Notes under the pieces: generated by a model
What the model saw: only the letters and a program-made list of their open reading frames with translations
What the model was told of the DNA's origin: nothing
Database searches by the model: none
Part shown: in pieces, positions 12,481 to 24,034 of the stretch
How the letters are laid out: every line of letters begins with the position of its first letter
How positions within the stretch are numbered: the stretch's first letter is position 1
Made by a program: the position numbers and the translations under genes
NCBI RefSeq assembly: GCF_037126465.1
Contig: NC_088207.1
Span: 41,910,143-41,974,142 of the forward strand
Length of the DNA stretch: 64,000 nt
Direction of reading: 5' to 3'
From: Ornithodoros turicata
Taxonomy: Eukaryota; Arthropoda; Arachnida; Ixodida; Argasidae

Positions 12481-13046
12481 GTGCTAGCACATTAAAGGCA
12501 GGACGCAGCCGGACACAGAGTGCTGGTGTGTCTGGTAGTCTTCCCTCTTCATGTGTATCAACACTCAATTGTCAATGATTCCACTACAGGTAAACTTCTG
12601 TACTCACCCATATGAGGTCCACTAATGAATCCGTTATTAATCAAGTCTGTGCCGCGCAAGCATATGATGATCTCGGCAGGCACTCAAATCTCTAATAACA
12701 CTACACCATCTATCAGTCTCTTGAAATTGACACTTAACTCGAGTCACGCGCACTCTGTCGCACATAGGTCGTGCAACCCATTGCACATCACAACCGAGGC
12801 GGTAAGGGTCACGGTAAACTCCCATCTGCTTCACCACCATAACCTTCGTGCCACACCAGCTGAAATAACGTGAAAAAGTGTGGGTACCCCAGGCAAACGT
12901 TACGCCAGTGTCTGTCAACGTCGTTGGAACTTGGCATTGTCCCGTTCCGACAGACATGCATCGCCACACTGAGCATGCGTACTTATGAGTCAGCACCCAC
13001 GAGGACAGTAAAGTCGTGTGCTGCGCATGATAGGTACGAGCAACAA

Positions 13047-13199
13047 CCCAAGCAGCACAATGTACTGAAAGTCGAGTGCAATAGGGGTGGTCGGTATGTG
13101 TCTTATCAGAGTACTTCAGTTTCACGAGTCTGTTCAATGCCTTCCACCTACCCGTCCACCCCTATTGCACTCGACGTTCAGTACATTGTGCTGCTTGGG
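13047..13199. repeat. foldback element, CCCAAGCAGC ends, 44-bp arms
   Basis: Arms 13047-13090 and 13156-13199 are reverse complements with one mismatch in 44 bp, starting CCCAAGCAGCACAATGTACT, separated by a 65-bp loop. No clear target duplication. The ends match two other foldbacks in the window (58869-58924 and about 62136-62335). Confidence 0.85.
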
Positions 13200-13488
13200 A
13201 AGCGTGCTGGGACCTTTTATCAGATATCATCAGATAATTTCCTGGACGCGTGTCGTCAATACGATAGAAAGAAACGCTACTGAAAGAAAGTGCGCAGAAT
13301 GTATTTTTGCTTGAGATACGCACACACGTGCGAAAAATTCCCCTCGCGGTATGAAAGGTGCCGTTACCTTGACAACAATGCAAAAGAAACGAGATTCGTC
13401 CATTGAGTCGTTCGTGGTTTACGAGCGAACGAAGCTGCCATTTTACGTTTTCCCTCTTCCCTCCTTCTCGGAAAGGGCTTTAATGCGG

Positions 13489-13568
13489 AGCGCCCTGTCA
13501 TTGGTCTCCTCAAACGTTTTACCCAATCATCGCGGGAGGTCGTTTGAGGAGTCCAATGAGGGCCCGCT
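13489..13568. repeat. hairpin/foldback, CATTGG(T/A)CTCCTCAAACG arms
   Basis: The left arm (from about 13489) ending CATTGGTCTCCTCAAACG and the right arm CGTTTGAGGAGTCCAATGAG are reverse complements with about one mismatch in the core 18 bp, loop about 29 bp. Confidence 0.65.
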
Positions 13569-15019
13569 CATCATTACCGGCTGTCCTCAGAATCAAAGAG
13601 AGAATGAAAGCACAATTTGCGTTCGTTTATTTATTTATGTTATGTTATGTATGTTATTTTCTATCGATTATAGATCACGAACGACTCAACGGATGAATCC
13701 TGTTTCTTTTGTATTGATGCCACGGTAACAACTTGTTTCATTGCGAGAGGAGTATTTTTTGCACTTTAGTGGCCTCTAACTTCGACATGCGATTTTGAAT
13801 ACAAACAACCGATATACGGCCTATGTACGCCCAACGGGCTCTTGGTGTTGAAGCGCGGATGGGCGATGGCCAGAGCGCTGCCTTTTATTCTCTTCCTTTC
13901 ACTGATTTCTCGTGCTGTAATGGACATGCGAAAGCTTTTACAAGAGTACTTTCTTTTGCATCGGTTCAACTTAGAACAAACAGAAGATGACACCGTGTGA
14001 TGTAACAGGCCTTGACTCCTAAGCGTTGTATCCAGTCGGATATGATACTGCGCGTGGAACTTTTTTAAGCAAATGAATATAAAGAAAAACGTTAAACCCG
14101 CACTCCAATCTCTGATCATTCGCACAGCTGTCATTATACCGAACTTCAAGCAACAATGCACCTAATTCACTATTTTCTCTTTGTACTTTCACACTGTGAC
14201 ATGGTATAGCCTACAGACTATATAACTGATGAAATTTAGATGTATATAGTGTGCATAGTTGTATGGTAGTTATATAGTTGCACAGTGTGCACATATTGCC
14301 TGTGTTTTGCGTGCCGATAGTCCTTTAGTGTAGCCATCAAATTACTGTGTGCTGAGGACCGCTTGTGTATTTCGTTCATAATAAATTTTCCCTTAACAAC
14401 ACTATTTCGAATTTTGTTTACTGTTTGGTTTGCGATTATACATAAACACTTCCCGATAAGTTGATAAGTAAATTAAAAAATATATGAAGAAATTGAATTC
14501 GGCACCCAGACAATTCTGTAACTCCGAAGAAGAAGAAGAAAAATACTTATACAGAAACACTTTCCGAGTTACAATGCAATCGTACCCCTCTGTGAGCTGT
14601 AGAAATAGAGACGGTGCTAAAAAACAAACAAAAAAAAACTCCAGAATAGCCTGAAACGCTACGAATGGGATGAATAGGGGATAAGGAGGTCGGGAGATAC
14701 TGTGATCAAAAGCAAAAGTACGGCCGAAAGATCTGTTCCTCCACGTACCTTTTACCTTATCCACCTCTCATCCTGACGAGGAGGAGGGGAGCCCAGCTGT
14801 GTAAGCCAAGTGGCGGGACAAGGAAGTGCCAGGCTGAAGCACGTCCATGGAAGGTGACCATATGCTAAATAGTCGAACATCCCCCTTCATTATTTCCCCT
14901 ACCTCCATATTTTCCTTTCATCCATCCAAGTCAAGCCATGCAAGAGGCTTTCTGTTACGTGTCTCTTTGAAATTGATAGACTTTATCGTTTCAAATTTAA
15001 TCGTTTACCTCGTTTGCTG

Positions 15020-15170
15020 AACAGTATAGCGGGTTCAAACCCGGCCGAGTACGGTAGCAATGGGGGGAGGTAAACATCGCTTCCAGCACCGTGTGTCAAA
15101 AGAAGCCCAGGTGGTCGAAATTATGCGCAGTCCTACACTGCGGCACGTGCAACATGACGCCATACTATAG
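15020..15170 (+). mobile_element. tRNA-derived SINE, family 2
   Basis: Box B-like GCGGGTTCAAACCCGGCCGA, then CGGTAGCAATGGGGGGAGG, CACCGTGTGTCAAAAGAAGC and CCAGGTGGTCGAAATTATGC with GTCCTACACTGCGGCACG. The 'CCCAGGTGGTCRAAATTA...CCTACACT.CGGC' tail resembles a widespread tick SINE as I remember it; not checked. Confidence 0.7.
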
Positions 15171-15228
15171 GCAGACAAACCTGACGTGTAACATCACGGC
15201 ATCATTATTATTGCAGAATAGGTAATAC

Positions 15229-15961
15229 CATGGTTGGCTACCGGAAACGGAAGCAAGAAACGGTAATTACCGAAATTCAACAGGAAATGAAAATGGAAAC
15301 AGAAACAAAATTGTTTTAGTTTCCACTACCAGAAACGGAAACGAAATTCAAAAGTGGTAACGTTAACGGAAACCAAATTCGGAGGACGTTTCCCTCAGTG
15401 TTTTCGCGTTCATATGAAAATGATATATATCCCCACTATTCTTCCAGTCAACATTCATTCATTCGTTTATTTTCTCCATTCATCTATGTTGTTGTTGTTG
15501 TTCGTTTATTTTCGGGACTTTCTTTCGTGTTGAGCCCACTGCGCAGCAAGATGGACGCCAAAGTTTTGGCTGACGTGTTATTTTTGCGCACGAGCGGATA
15601 CTTTTGAAACTTAAAAGCATGTATGTTCGCAACCTCGCGAGGCATCTACTTGCGGTGTATAAGATTCGTGACGAACTTTGCATTAAAGTCTTTAGTGTTT
15701 GTGTTTGGCGTGACCGTCTTTTTGCACACATTACGTAACTAGAATACCTGACATGAAAAACTCAGAACCAGACAGTACGAGTTCCGGATGTGACACAGAG
15801 ACCAGTACCGAAATTACCTCGGAAACAGAAACGAATTTCTTAAAAGGAAACGGAAACAGAAACCGCTACCGAAAATCGTCTAGAAACGGAAACGAAACGC
15901 CGAGTTTTTCAGTTACCGGAGACGGAACCGGAAACAATAATATTTTCGGTAACCAACCCTG
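15229..15961. mobile_element. hAT-like non-autonomous element with GGAAAC subterminal repeats
   Basis: Ends CATGGTTGGCTACCGGAAAC and (reverse complement) CAGGGTTGGTTACCGAAAAT form an inverted repeat; CAGGGTTGG is a common hAT terminus. Both arms repeat GGAAACGG/GAAACGAAA words in the same sense on the plus strand for 120-200 bp. The flanking 8-mers GGTAATAC and GTTAATGC agree at 6 of 8 positions. The interior, 15400-15750, is AT-rich, without a transposase. Confidence 0.7.
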
Positions 15962-15984
15962 GTTAATGCCTGCAAATAGAGGTG

Positions 15985-16065
15985 TCATCGTGAAGTTGTC
16001 GTACGTATCGGCACCAAATGCAGTGTACATGACTCAGAATCTTCTCGGTTGATCGGATGCGGCAG
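15985..16065 (+). repeat. dispersed repeat shared with 39935-40015
   Basis: AATGCAGTGTACATGACTCA, GAATCTTCTCGGTTGA match AATGGCAGAGTGTATGACTC, AGAATCTTATCCGTTGA at 39967-40003. A weaker relative lies near 33025-33085. Identity of the element unknown. Confidence 0.5.
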
Positions 16066-16409
16066 ATATTGCCAGCATGTTAATGATTCGTATTAACACT
16101 CTCATGGCACGCAAGCAAAGCACAGTTAGCCGCCAAGCAGGTTATGCTTTTGCTTTCTATATGTGCGCCAAGCACAGGATGCACATTTATAACAAACACA
16201 GTTTATTACGTGTTTAATTCGACATTGTCATCACAGCAATGGTCCTTCCCTCCGCCATGGAAGTAGCGAAATGTCACTCACTGCTTCTGCGGCTGTCGTT
16301 AACGGTAATAAAGCTCTATGATATGTCAACATGCGGCAAACGTTTTTGTAGCTTGTATGCGTCACGAAAATGGAAAACAACATGTCGTCGAGTACTGAGT
16401 GTACAGATA

Positions 16410-16962
16410 CAGTGAGCCCTCGTTAATATGACCCCATAATATGACATAATAATGATAATATGACATACTCGCTTTATGACCGTTTTCCTTGGGAAACGTT
16501 CCGCCGCCATGTAAATCCATCTCGTTAGTATGACAATCCGCTTATCCGACTATGACTGAGATTTTTGTCACAAGTAGGGTCAAACACAGGTATTATCTCC
16601 TCGTTTTTATGACCACGTCACATGACCCGCAGAGTAGCCCCAGGGAGAGGCTACACGCATACCTCAGGCAGAGAGTGACACGTGTTCAAGTAGGGCACCA
16701 AGGTTTGGCATGACTCCTGATGTTGTTGACCTCGGAATTACTCATAGCGCTTTTCGGACTGCCAAAGCACTGTAGTACTTAAAACAGCAGTGACCACGAG
16801 ACCAGGTCACACTGTGCTGCTGCTGCTGTTGTGCACCTAAGAATGGCCGGAACGAAGCGGTCTCTGAGGTCAGCGGATTGTGCGTTTCTCGTTAGTATGA
16901 CAATTTGCTTTATGGCCAAAATCAGCGGGAACGGTGGTGGTCATATTAACGAGGGTTCACTG
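16410..16962. mobile_element. pogo/Tigger-like MITE (TA target duplication)
   Basis: Ends CAGTGAGCCCTCGTTAATAT and (reverse complement) CAGTGAACCCTCGTTAATAT, with TA at 16408-16409 and 16963-16964. The CTCGTTARTATGAC word recurs inside, near 16525 and 16890. CAGTG...CCTCGTTA ends with TA duplications are typical of pogo/Tigger elements and their deletion derivatives. There are no long frames; 553 bp. Confidence 0.85.
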
Positions 16963-18279
16963 TAGACAAAAGACACATGCCATGCGCAGCCATCATATGA
17001 ACGCACAACCTATAAATGCGCAGCGTACTTCACTTGTGTGGGTTGTGCATGGACTTCGTTCTTCCCGTTTAACAAGAGACAAACATTTTACACAGCGTGA
17101 AGTTACTGCTATCTACAATGATATTAGCATGTTGCCACAGAGATGCACACGCGGACATGCAATTAGAAAGCACTTTGTTATGTACACTGTGTCAAGTAGG
17201 CCACTCATAAGGCGTAGGAGCTCTCTGGGGAACAAACTGTTTCCAGTATTGAAGACACAACAAAATAAAGTCTGCTGCTCCCTGCTTAAACAATGTTCGA
17301 GATGCCTTCATCCGAAAGAGCACTAAATGCGTCCTCAAGGCCGAAAGTCATATGGAACCTGACGTGGTGATCCAAAGGATAATCTTGTATTGTGAGATGT
17401 TTGTTATTAATTGTTAATATGCTCTTAGATTCTATGGTGCGTGTCTACCTGCGCAAAGCGCAAGTCAAGCTCGAAAGGAAGAAAAGCGAAGAAGTTGTTA
17501 AGAGCGTCTCCTTACTCCACGAAATGAATGCGAATGGAATATTCAAGGGAGATCAGAATCAGACCCAAATATAGCGGTACCGACAACTTATTAACAAATA
17601 ATAAATGCTAGACAGCACCAGATTGTCCTTTTCTTCTTTTCTTTTTTTTTTTACTTTCGTTCCATCCCTATCCGTTTTGCTCAAAGTTGCCAACCTCTCA
17701 GAACGGCTCGCATGAGGGCCCTCACGCATTTTTGAAATATCCAGGCATGTACCGGACGTCTGCCTCCGGAGACTAGGCTAAAACTGACGCATCGCACTTC
17801 CTCTACAAGGGCACGGAGAGTAATGCGGTGTCGAATGCGGTGTCGAGTGCGGTGCGGTGCTCAGCAGAAGGGCACTCTCAACGGAAAAAAGTCACGTGAC
17901 TATGGTATCTCGCAATCACAAGTATGCGGCCAGGTAAATTTGTACTCTAAATAAAATGCATATATCTCACTAGAAGCTTTCATAAGTATTCATTTAACGA
18001 TAAACGCCGAGACAAGTTTGAAACATGACTGCTACGGCGCAAACGTTGTTAAAGAGGCATATCAAAAGACTAGTTCACAAAATAGTCATCCATGCTTACT
18101 TACTGCATCTGTTTACATAACGAATGCACATCAGCGGAAGCGTTAAAGCACATCAAATTTACTTGCACAAAAAAGATTCCTTCACTGTATAGCGCACGGC
18201 TTCATGCAGATGGAAGAGTTGGGCTAGGGGGTTATGCTGCACTGAAACTACGGATTCTCCACATGTGCTAAAACAGTGG

Positions 18280-18784
18280 CGTCTTTATGTATATTTATTC
18301 ACTAGACAGTACTTACAAAATAAATAAAGTAATTCGTCGTAAACTTCCGATGTCGCGAAGTTCACAGAGTAAGCCAAAGAGCTATGAAGAACTGAAGGGT
18401 CAACATATAAGTAGCACTCCTGCAAACGGACAAAGGGGTAATACCTCACATGAAACTCAATGAATGAACGCATATTCTTTTTTTTTCTTTTTTTTAAGTT
18501 AACTTTGCACTATCGGCTACGCAAGCTAACGAACCCTGCCACATGTCTCAACCTGATCTGCAAAGGCAACGAGAGTGCACCATGCCGTTTTTATAAAACA
18601 ACTTTGGAAGTGTAGCACCACGATTCAGTTCGTTTTCTTCAGTCTAACTCTCTCGTGTGTGGAAGAAGCTCCGTGAGGAAGAAGCTTCGTGAGGAAAGGA
18701 CAAGTGGCAGCCGTTTATGCTGACAGCCGCACTTTCCTCGTCGGCCAGGCGTCTGGTCGTGTTCCTGCATGTTGCGGTACAGTC
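18280..18784 (-). other. probable 3' UTR and poly(A) signal of the limpet/FHL-like gene
   Basis: Downstream of the TAA on the minus strand there is about 490 nt of non-repetitive, AT-leaning sequence with a pyrimidine/purine run at 18476-18496. An AATAAA hexamer (TTTATT on the plus strand, 18294-18299) is a reasonable polyadenylation signal. No gene follows. The 3' end is a guess from the hexamer. Confidence 0.5.
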
Positions 18785-18942
18785 TTACATCAGCTTCTGC
18801 CTGGCGCATTCGGGACAGAGGACATCGGGTCCATCGGTGATGAAACCCTTGCCGACCAGAGAGTTATTGCACATGGCGCAGAAGAAGCAGTCGTTGTGCC
18901 AGTTACGATCTTCAAAAGAGATGAAGCGGGTGCCGCCGATAC
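18785..18942 (-). CDS. limpet/FHL-like gene, LIM6 and C-terminal exon
   Basis: 158 nt of coding sequence ending in TAA at 18785-18787. The acceptor is CCACAAACAG|GTATC; the first two bases complete the Gly codon. The peptide reads IGGTRFISFEDRNWHNDCF, then CNNSLVGKGFITDGPDVLC and PECARQKLM. Ligands H15, C18, C21, C24, C42 and C45 complete LIM6. FHL proteins end with the same 'G.GGT..ISFE.R.WHNDCF.C..C..SLVG.GF.T...D.LCP.C' module, so this is the true C-terminus rather than a truncation. Confidence 0.96.
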
Positions 18943-19209
18943 CTGTTTGTGGACGCCCAAGACAAACGTTACACATGGGGCATCATTTTACGACTTAAAG
19001 GTTTAATTGTATTACATCAAAAATCATCGCAAACGACCTCCTCAACTTCTGTCAAACTTTTATTATAACTTCTGTGAATACGCTGAGTTGGGAGTGTTTT
19101 CCTTTTTTTTTCCCCTTAGCTACAGGGGCACTACAGGGGCGTAATACTCTTTACGGGAATGTTTGTTAATTATGATGACGGTTGGTACTTTTTTGGCGTT
19201 ATAGCAAGG

Positions 19210-19437
19210 ATAGTTGGGGATATGCAAACATATTTTTATTCGCGATGTATTAATTTTCGCGAATCGCGCATTCAGTCATTTGCGAAGTTATTCGCGTATA
19301 TTTAATTTCGCGATTCCAGGCCTGTTTCCTTTCGCGGGATAAACGTCAAGCTGTGTTCGCGTGTACACATTTTCGCGATTTTTTAGCGGTTGCGAAAATT
19401 CACGAAAATTAATACGTCGCTAAAATACGCTTACAGT
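19210..19437. repeat. TTCGCG-rich imperfect inverted repeat in the last intron
   Basis: Words such as ATTTTCGCGA and TTCGCG recur about every 20-40 bp. GCGATGTATTAATTTTCGCG (about 19233-19252) mirrors CACGAAAATTAATACGTCGC (about 19401-19420). It fills most of the 542-bp intron between the LIM5 and LIM6 exons. Likely a decayed MITE; the right end has CAG|TA but the left end is unclear. Confidence 0.55.
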
Positions 19438-19484
19438 ACGCTTAAGTGCAAAAGTTGGAGTCGACAGGAAACTACGTATGTTAC

Positions 19485-19671
19485 CTGTTATTGGCTTGGA
19501 ACAGGCAGTGCATCTCTTGGCGAAGAGTTCTCCAAAGCATTCGGCACAGTAGGGTTTCTCATCACGTGACGTGAACCGTTGCCCAGCCAGAGAAGCGTCG
19601 CAGTTGGTGCACGTGAAGCACTCACGGTGCCAGGGGTCGTTGCGGTACGTCACGCCACCAGTGGTGATAAT
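19485..19671 (-). CDS. limpet/FHL-like gene, LIM5 exon
   Basis: 187 nt, phase 0 in and one base out (acceptor AATCTCAG|ATT, donor ATAACAG|GTAACA). The peptide starts IITTGGVTYRNDPWHRECF and runs through CDASLAGQRFTSRDEKPYC to FAKRCTACSKPITG. Ligands H15, C18, C21, C24, C42 and C45 form LIM5; C54 and C57 start LIM6. 'PITTGGVTYR..PWH.ECF.C..C...L.GQRFT.RD' is characteristic of FHL LIM3. The split Gly codon is completed by GT at the start of the last exon. Confidence 0.96.
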
Positions 19672-20360
19672 CTGAGATTAATTGAACTGGATCAGTCAAT
19701 GACCACGCAACCAGTATCCGAGCCACGACCTTCTAGATTACAGCGGCCATGTCATAATCGGCAACACCTATGAGGAGCCCGTCCACACGATCCGCTAGGA
19801 GCGCTACACATCGGCCCGCGAGATCTGCGTCATGATCTGACAATGGAAATTTCAATTTTAAACGCGCAGGTGCGGACGTACGACTACCGTAGCAGACGAC
19901 AGCAACAGCTTCTTGAAAAACGCGTAGATAGATGATGATAATCAACTTAAGAAAGAAGCATCTCTCGTGGGACATCCACCCCTTGTACAAAAATACTAAG
20001 GTGAAGAATAAAGCTGAAGTACAAAGTATTGTAGACATTGAGGAAGCAATAACCGGGCCGATGAGTAGCGCCACCGCTAGCGTTCGAATGCGGCGCTAGG
20101 AAATGGTGCCTATGACGTGGTCGCTATAATCTAGTAGGTCGTGATCCGAGCATTCGGCTTCACAGGATTGCTTGTTCGCTGTATAGCACTTTGAGAACGT
20201 GACACGAACGTTACAACTTATGGCAGTGACAACCGCCGGTATTATCGATTTGTTTACCACTATGAGAGCAAAGTCATGTCATCATCAATGCGTCGAGGGA
20301 CTGACTTCTTGAAAACGAAAGTAAGACCCATCGTGGGGGCGAATAATAAGAGAATATCAC

Positions 20361-20530
20361 CTGGTTGCACTTGACACATCGTGTCGCAAACTTCTCTTCG
20401 TAGCAGGTGGTGCAATAGACGTCGTTTTCCCGAGGGATGAAGCTACGAGTTCCAATGGGGTTCCTGCAGACGCAGCAGCAGAAGCACTTATCGTGCCACT
20501 GGTGGCCCTTGTACTCCATCTTCTTGGTGC
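20361..20530 (-). CDS. limpet/FHL-like gene, LIM4 exon
   Basis: 170 nt: two bases finish the Gly codon split with the previous exon, then 56 codons; donor AACCAG|GTGATA in phase 0. The acceptor is ATTCCGTAG|GCA, with a weak pyrimidine tract. The peptide reads TKKMEYKGHQWHDKCFCC, then NPIGTRSFIPRENDVYC and FATRCVKCNQ. Ligands H12, C15, C18, C21, C39 and C42 belong to LIM4, C51 and C54 to LIM5. The 'TKKMEYKG..WH..CF.C..C..PIGT.SFIP' signature is that of FHL LIM2. The cysteine cluster CFCCCVC is richer than usual, with extra cysteines at positions 17 and 19 that are not expected to bind zinc. Confidence 0.96.
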
Positions 20531-22014
20531 CTACGGAATTTCGGAGACGTCGCGTCACACCATTTGTCATTCTTTGCCAACACCCAAGACATCAACAGAC
20601 AGATCATTCACGGTACATTGTGTGAGGAAAAATCCATACTCAATGTTGACTCAATGTTTTATGTTGACAAATGTGTTGAAAAGCATCGTCATCGGGAGTA
20701 TTGTGTCGCAAACGTCAACTCAATAACGCGACCAATGTCTCGATAGCACTTCGGAACAAATAGGACTCTGTCGAGGAGTCTATTGACCTGCGCAGTTTGA
20801 CATCACGCTGTGAACTCACATGAATATTTCAGTTCCCAAAGGCGTGCTGTCATTTTTTGTAGCCTTCTCCGGTGTATTAAAGCAATTAACTGATGTTACC
20901 AGAGATGAGATTCACCTTGTTCTACGTTCTCTTATCATCCAGATGCATGCAATTCGTGCTATGGGATAGTACACTAGTGCATTGCGTTGCGTTCTGTGCA
21001 GTGCATGGCATTATATTTAACCTCTCCATATAGTGCAACTCCGCAACCGCTATTCGAAATGGAGGAGAGGCAAAGGAATGAGTCTAAGGTCGCTCGCAAA
21101 GATACACAGCATCATCGGATCCCGTCTCTCTTTTGAGCACTTCGGTGACCTGTCGGTTTGTACACCACGTTTCTACTTAATTCAATTTTTGTCCTATCAC
21201 CGCACGTGACTGCTATAGCTTCGCTCATACACCGTCTCGCTTCCTGCAATCACGAAGCGCAAACACGACATCTCGTTCACAAATTAGCGTATTACAATAC
21301 TTCATATGTACCTCCTGTGCAGAGCTACTCCTCTGAATTGCAACCCAATTTCGCGTGATCGATTTCATTCCGCGAGCTAACGAGTGCGAGCAGGAAAGGC
21401 GCATAATCTTCTTCAATTCCTTAGTACCGAAGTATTCCCGGAGCTAATGAGTAATGTTCCGACTTTGCTGAACGATTTATCCAGATCAGATATGCGGAAA
21501 GCCCCCAGTCAAAGCTCGCAGATACCGTACGGCTTAGAGAAGCAACCACCTTGTACATCACGAAAAGACGTCAGGGCTGCAAAATTCCCTGCCGTATACG
21601 AGCATCGATACAGCTAGCAGAGTACAGCAAACAGCAGAGTCACGCAGCACAAAAGACTCGAACACACTCACTCAGGTCGTCGCTCCAAAACTTCATTTCT
21701 GCTCTGCCACGACGAGGGTCTAATTTTTCCAGCGACTCTGGGGCGAAACTCGCGTAGCAACCACGGGCATGGAGTCTCCTCTTTTCTACAACCTATCATC
21801 TGACCTATACGATTTCTTTATATCCTAGCGACGCGTTGCCATGGCTACACAATGACGCCTATCGAACGAGGTCAAATACCCTCTCTTCATCAGAGAAGAA
21901 GAAGAATATGACGACAAAAATGCCACACTGTTGCCGTGCTGTGCATAACTTCCGTTAGTGATAGCTTTGTCCTTCTCCACCCATCGGTATACGACGCGCA
22001 ATGCAGGATATTAC

Positions 22015-22052
22015 GAGAGAGAGAGAGAGAGAGGGGGGGAGAGAGGGGGAGG
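22015..22052. repeat. (GA)n/G-rich microsatellite
   Basis: GAGAGA run followed by G-rich imperfect units; intron between LIM3 and LIM4 exons. Confidence 0.9.
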
Positions 22053-22734
22053 TCAGCTGTGACAACGTTATCATTTTTGCATGTTCTTCGTTTACGACTG
22101 CCAGCTCGCAAATAGGGCAAGAGAAATGGGCGTGCGAATGGCACGACTGTGGGTAGCACGCGATTCACTTTGTCTAGACTGCTGGGCGTCCATTAGTGTT
22201 CGGCTGGTCTGGCTGATCGGGTCATGGCCTCAACGTCATTGGGGACAACTTGATCTGGCGTTTCTGTGCTATTCCTGACGTCAGGTAGCGTCACGCGACA
22301 GGTCCCCATTTGCGTTTGACATTCATGATCGAAGGTTCTTCGTTGCCTCCGGAATCAGGAAGCTTCCGTTTGCGATTAGAGTAGATTAGATTACGCAATA
22401 ACTGCAATCCTGGCAGAGTTGAAATACAGGCCTACCCCTATAGTTTATTCCAGCCCCCTCCTCTCTCTTTGGGGGCGATACTCTCAAAGGAAACATGAAG
22501 GCTAAATAGGTGTCTTTATATGGACACTCTAGGGAAAATAGGGGTAACTTTAGTCCTTTCGGGACTAAATACACTGAAGCTTATGCGAAGTCTAGGGACT
22601 TTTTTTGCAGTGCTGGTGAGTAAGTTTGAAGGTCAGGGGTGTAAAATGGGGAGTGGTTGCAACCTAAGGGACTAGAGGCTGCAATTGAACCCCAATTTAC
22701 TCTAATCGCCTTTTATGCTGACAAATGTGTTGAA

Positions 22735-22737
<3 letters not shown>

Positions 22738-22771
<34 letters not shown>
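22738..22771. repeat. (CT)n microsatellite
   Basis: About 17 CT units followed by a T-rich stretch. Confidence 0.95.
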
Positions 22772-22773
<2 letters not shown>

Positions 22774-23044
22774 ATTTTTTATTTTTTACGAGTCTACGCT
22801 TATTTCAGGTGGACAGCGAGCTCGAAGAGGACGTCATCAACAGTGATACCAATATGCGAGTAGCATATCCCAAAACTTTCGGCGAATCGATTAGTGGGAA
22901 ATCATGTTGAGAATCAGGGCAGCTCATCTGATGTGGACACAATAATTTGGCATGCTCAGGAAAATAATCAGGACACAAGGAACAAATGGCGAGCTGTTAA
23001 AGCTGTGTGTGTGTGTGTGGGTGGATGTGTCTGGCATTCCTTTC

Positions 23045-23127
23045 CTTAAGTTATCTGGGGTAGCCGGCCCTCGTGATGAGGGCTACAATCTCCATTTTTT
23101 TCTTTTAATCATCATCATCATCATCAG
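23045..23127 (+). repeat. LINE/SINE 3' tail with (ATC)n
   Basis: GGGGTAGCCGGCCCTCGTGA, TGAGGGCTACAATCTCCATT, then TTTAATCATCATCATCATCA. Inside the intron between the LIM3 and LIM4 exons, opposite in direction to the gene. Confidence 0.6.
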
Positions 23128-23859
23128 TAACGGCCGTAGGTGGACGTCAATGTTTCAAACTCGTTATTCAATATATTTTGAACAGAAACGTCTCTGACAC
23201 ATGCTCCTTTGTATTTTGGACATTGCTGGGAGCAGAATCCCGTTTAGGTCAATCCCGTTACTTCCTGAACTTCGAACGTTCTATGTCCACTTTTATGTGC
23301 GGCGTCACTGCAGCGAAATCGTCGGACACTGAATTATAGATCGGTTGGTTGGTTTAAAGGAGGGCTTAATGTTGTCGCTTCCGCTTTTCTTCCCCTTGAC
23401 GGGTTGAGAATTGAAGACGAGTTCCTGAGCCATAAACGCTCGATGAAGAGAGCCCGCTTTCGGAGCGGTGCCGTTCGACCTGGAAGTTCAAACAGTTGGA
23501 CTCCTGGATATATAAAGTAGTTCATTTCAAACCCCCTTAAAATCCATCATGCACTTGAGTCGGGAGCGCACAACGAAATATATCATACTGTCTACAATGT
23601 CGCTGCTCGGTCTATACTCGTAGCTCCCTCACATGCCAAACAATCCAGCAATGCAAGACCTCTTTAAAACCTGAGAGGTGACTTTGGAAGCTATTGTAAC
23701 AACGTACGATCTGGCTGAAGATAAAGCGCCACTCATGTTCGCGATACCATACCATATGATAAAGTATTCCAAATACATAGTTGTTGTAATGATAATGATC
23801 CAGATGCAGCGTTGGCGTTGCAACCATCAGTGTAGAATGTTGAGGGAGATTATAGTTAC

Positions 23860-24034
23860 CAGCACGGAAGACATCACTGCATCCATCGCAACGGGAGGCG
23901 AAAGCGGCGTCGTAGCAGTTGGCACAATACACTCGTTCTGCCTTGGACCCGAACGGTTTGTCGACCAGAGATACCCGGCACTTGTTACACAGAAAGCAGG
24001 ACTCGTGCCAGTGTTTCTCCTTGTATGACAGATC
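23860..24034 (-). CDS. limpet/FHL-like gene, LIM3 exon
   Basis: 175 nt, entering in phase 0 and leaving after one base of a Gly codon (acceptor GTCCTGCAG|GAT, donor GTGCTG|GTAACT). The peptide starts DLSYKEKHWHESCFLC, continues through VSLVDKPFGSK and YCANCYDAAFASRCDGC, and ends DVFRAG. Ligands H10, C13, C16, C19, C37 and C40 complete LIM3; C49 and C52 open LIM4. The 'DLSYK..HWHE.CF.C..C..SLVDKPF' block is diagnostic of FHL family LIM1. No stop or frameshift. Confidence 0.96.

Larger units (their letters stand above)
20531..23859 (-). other. intron between LIM3 and LIM4 exons
   Basis: 3329 bp. Holds two microsatellites (22015, 22738), a LINE tail on the opposite strand (23045) and a T-rich stretch; no additional LIM exon on the minus strand. 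The next introns, 24035-24969, 19672-20360 and 18943-19484, hold nothing coding. Confidence 0.8.

Noticed and set aside
12637..13137. 166-codon minus-strand ORF
   Set aside because: It runs into the left arm of the foldback at 13047-13199 and has no domain similarity I recognise.
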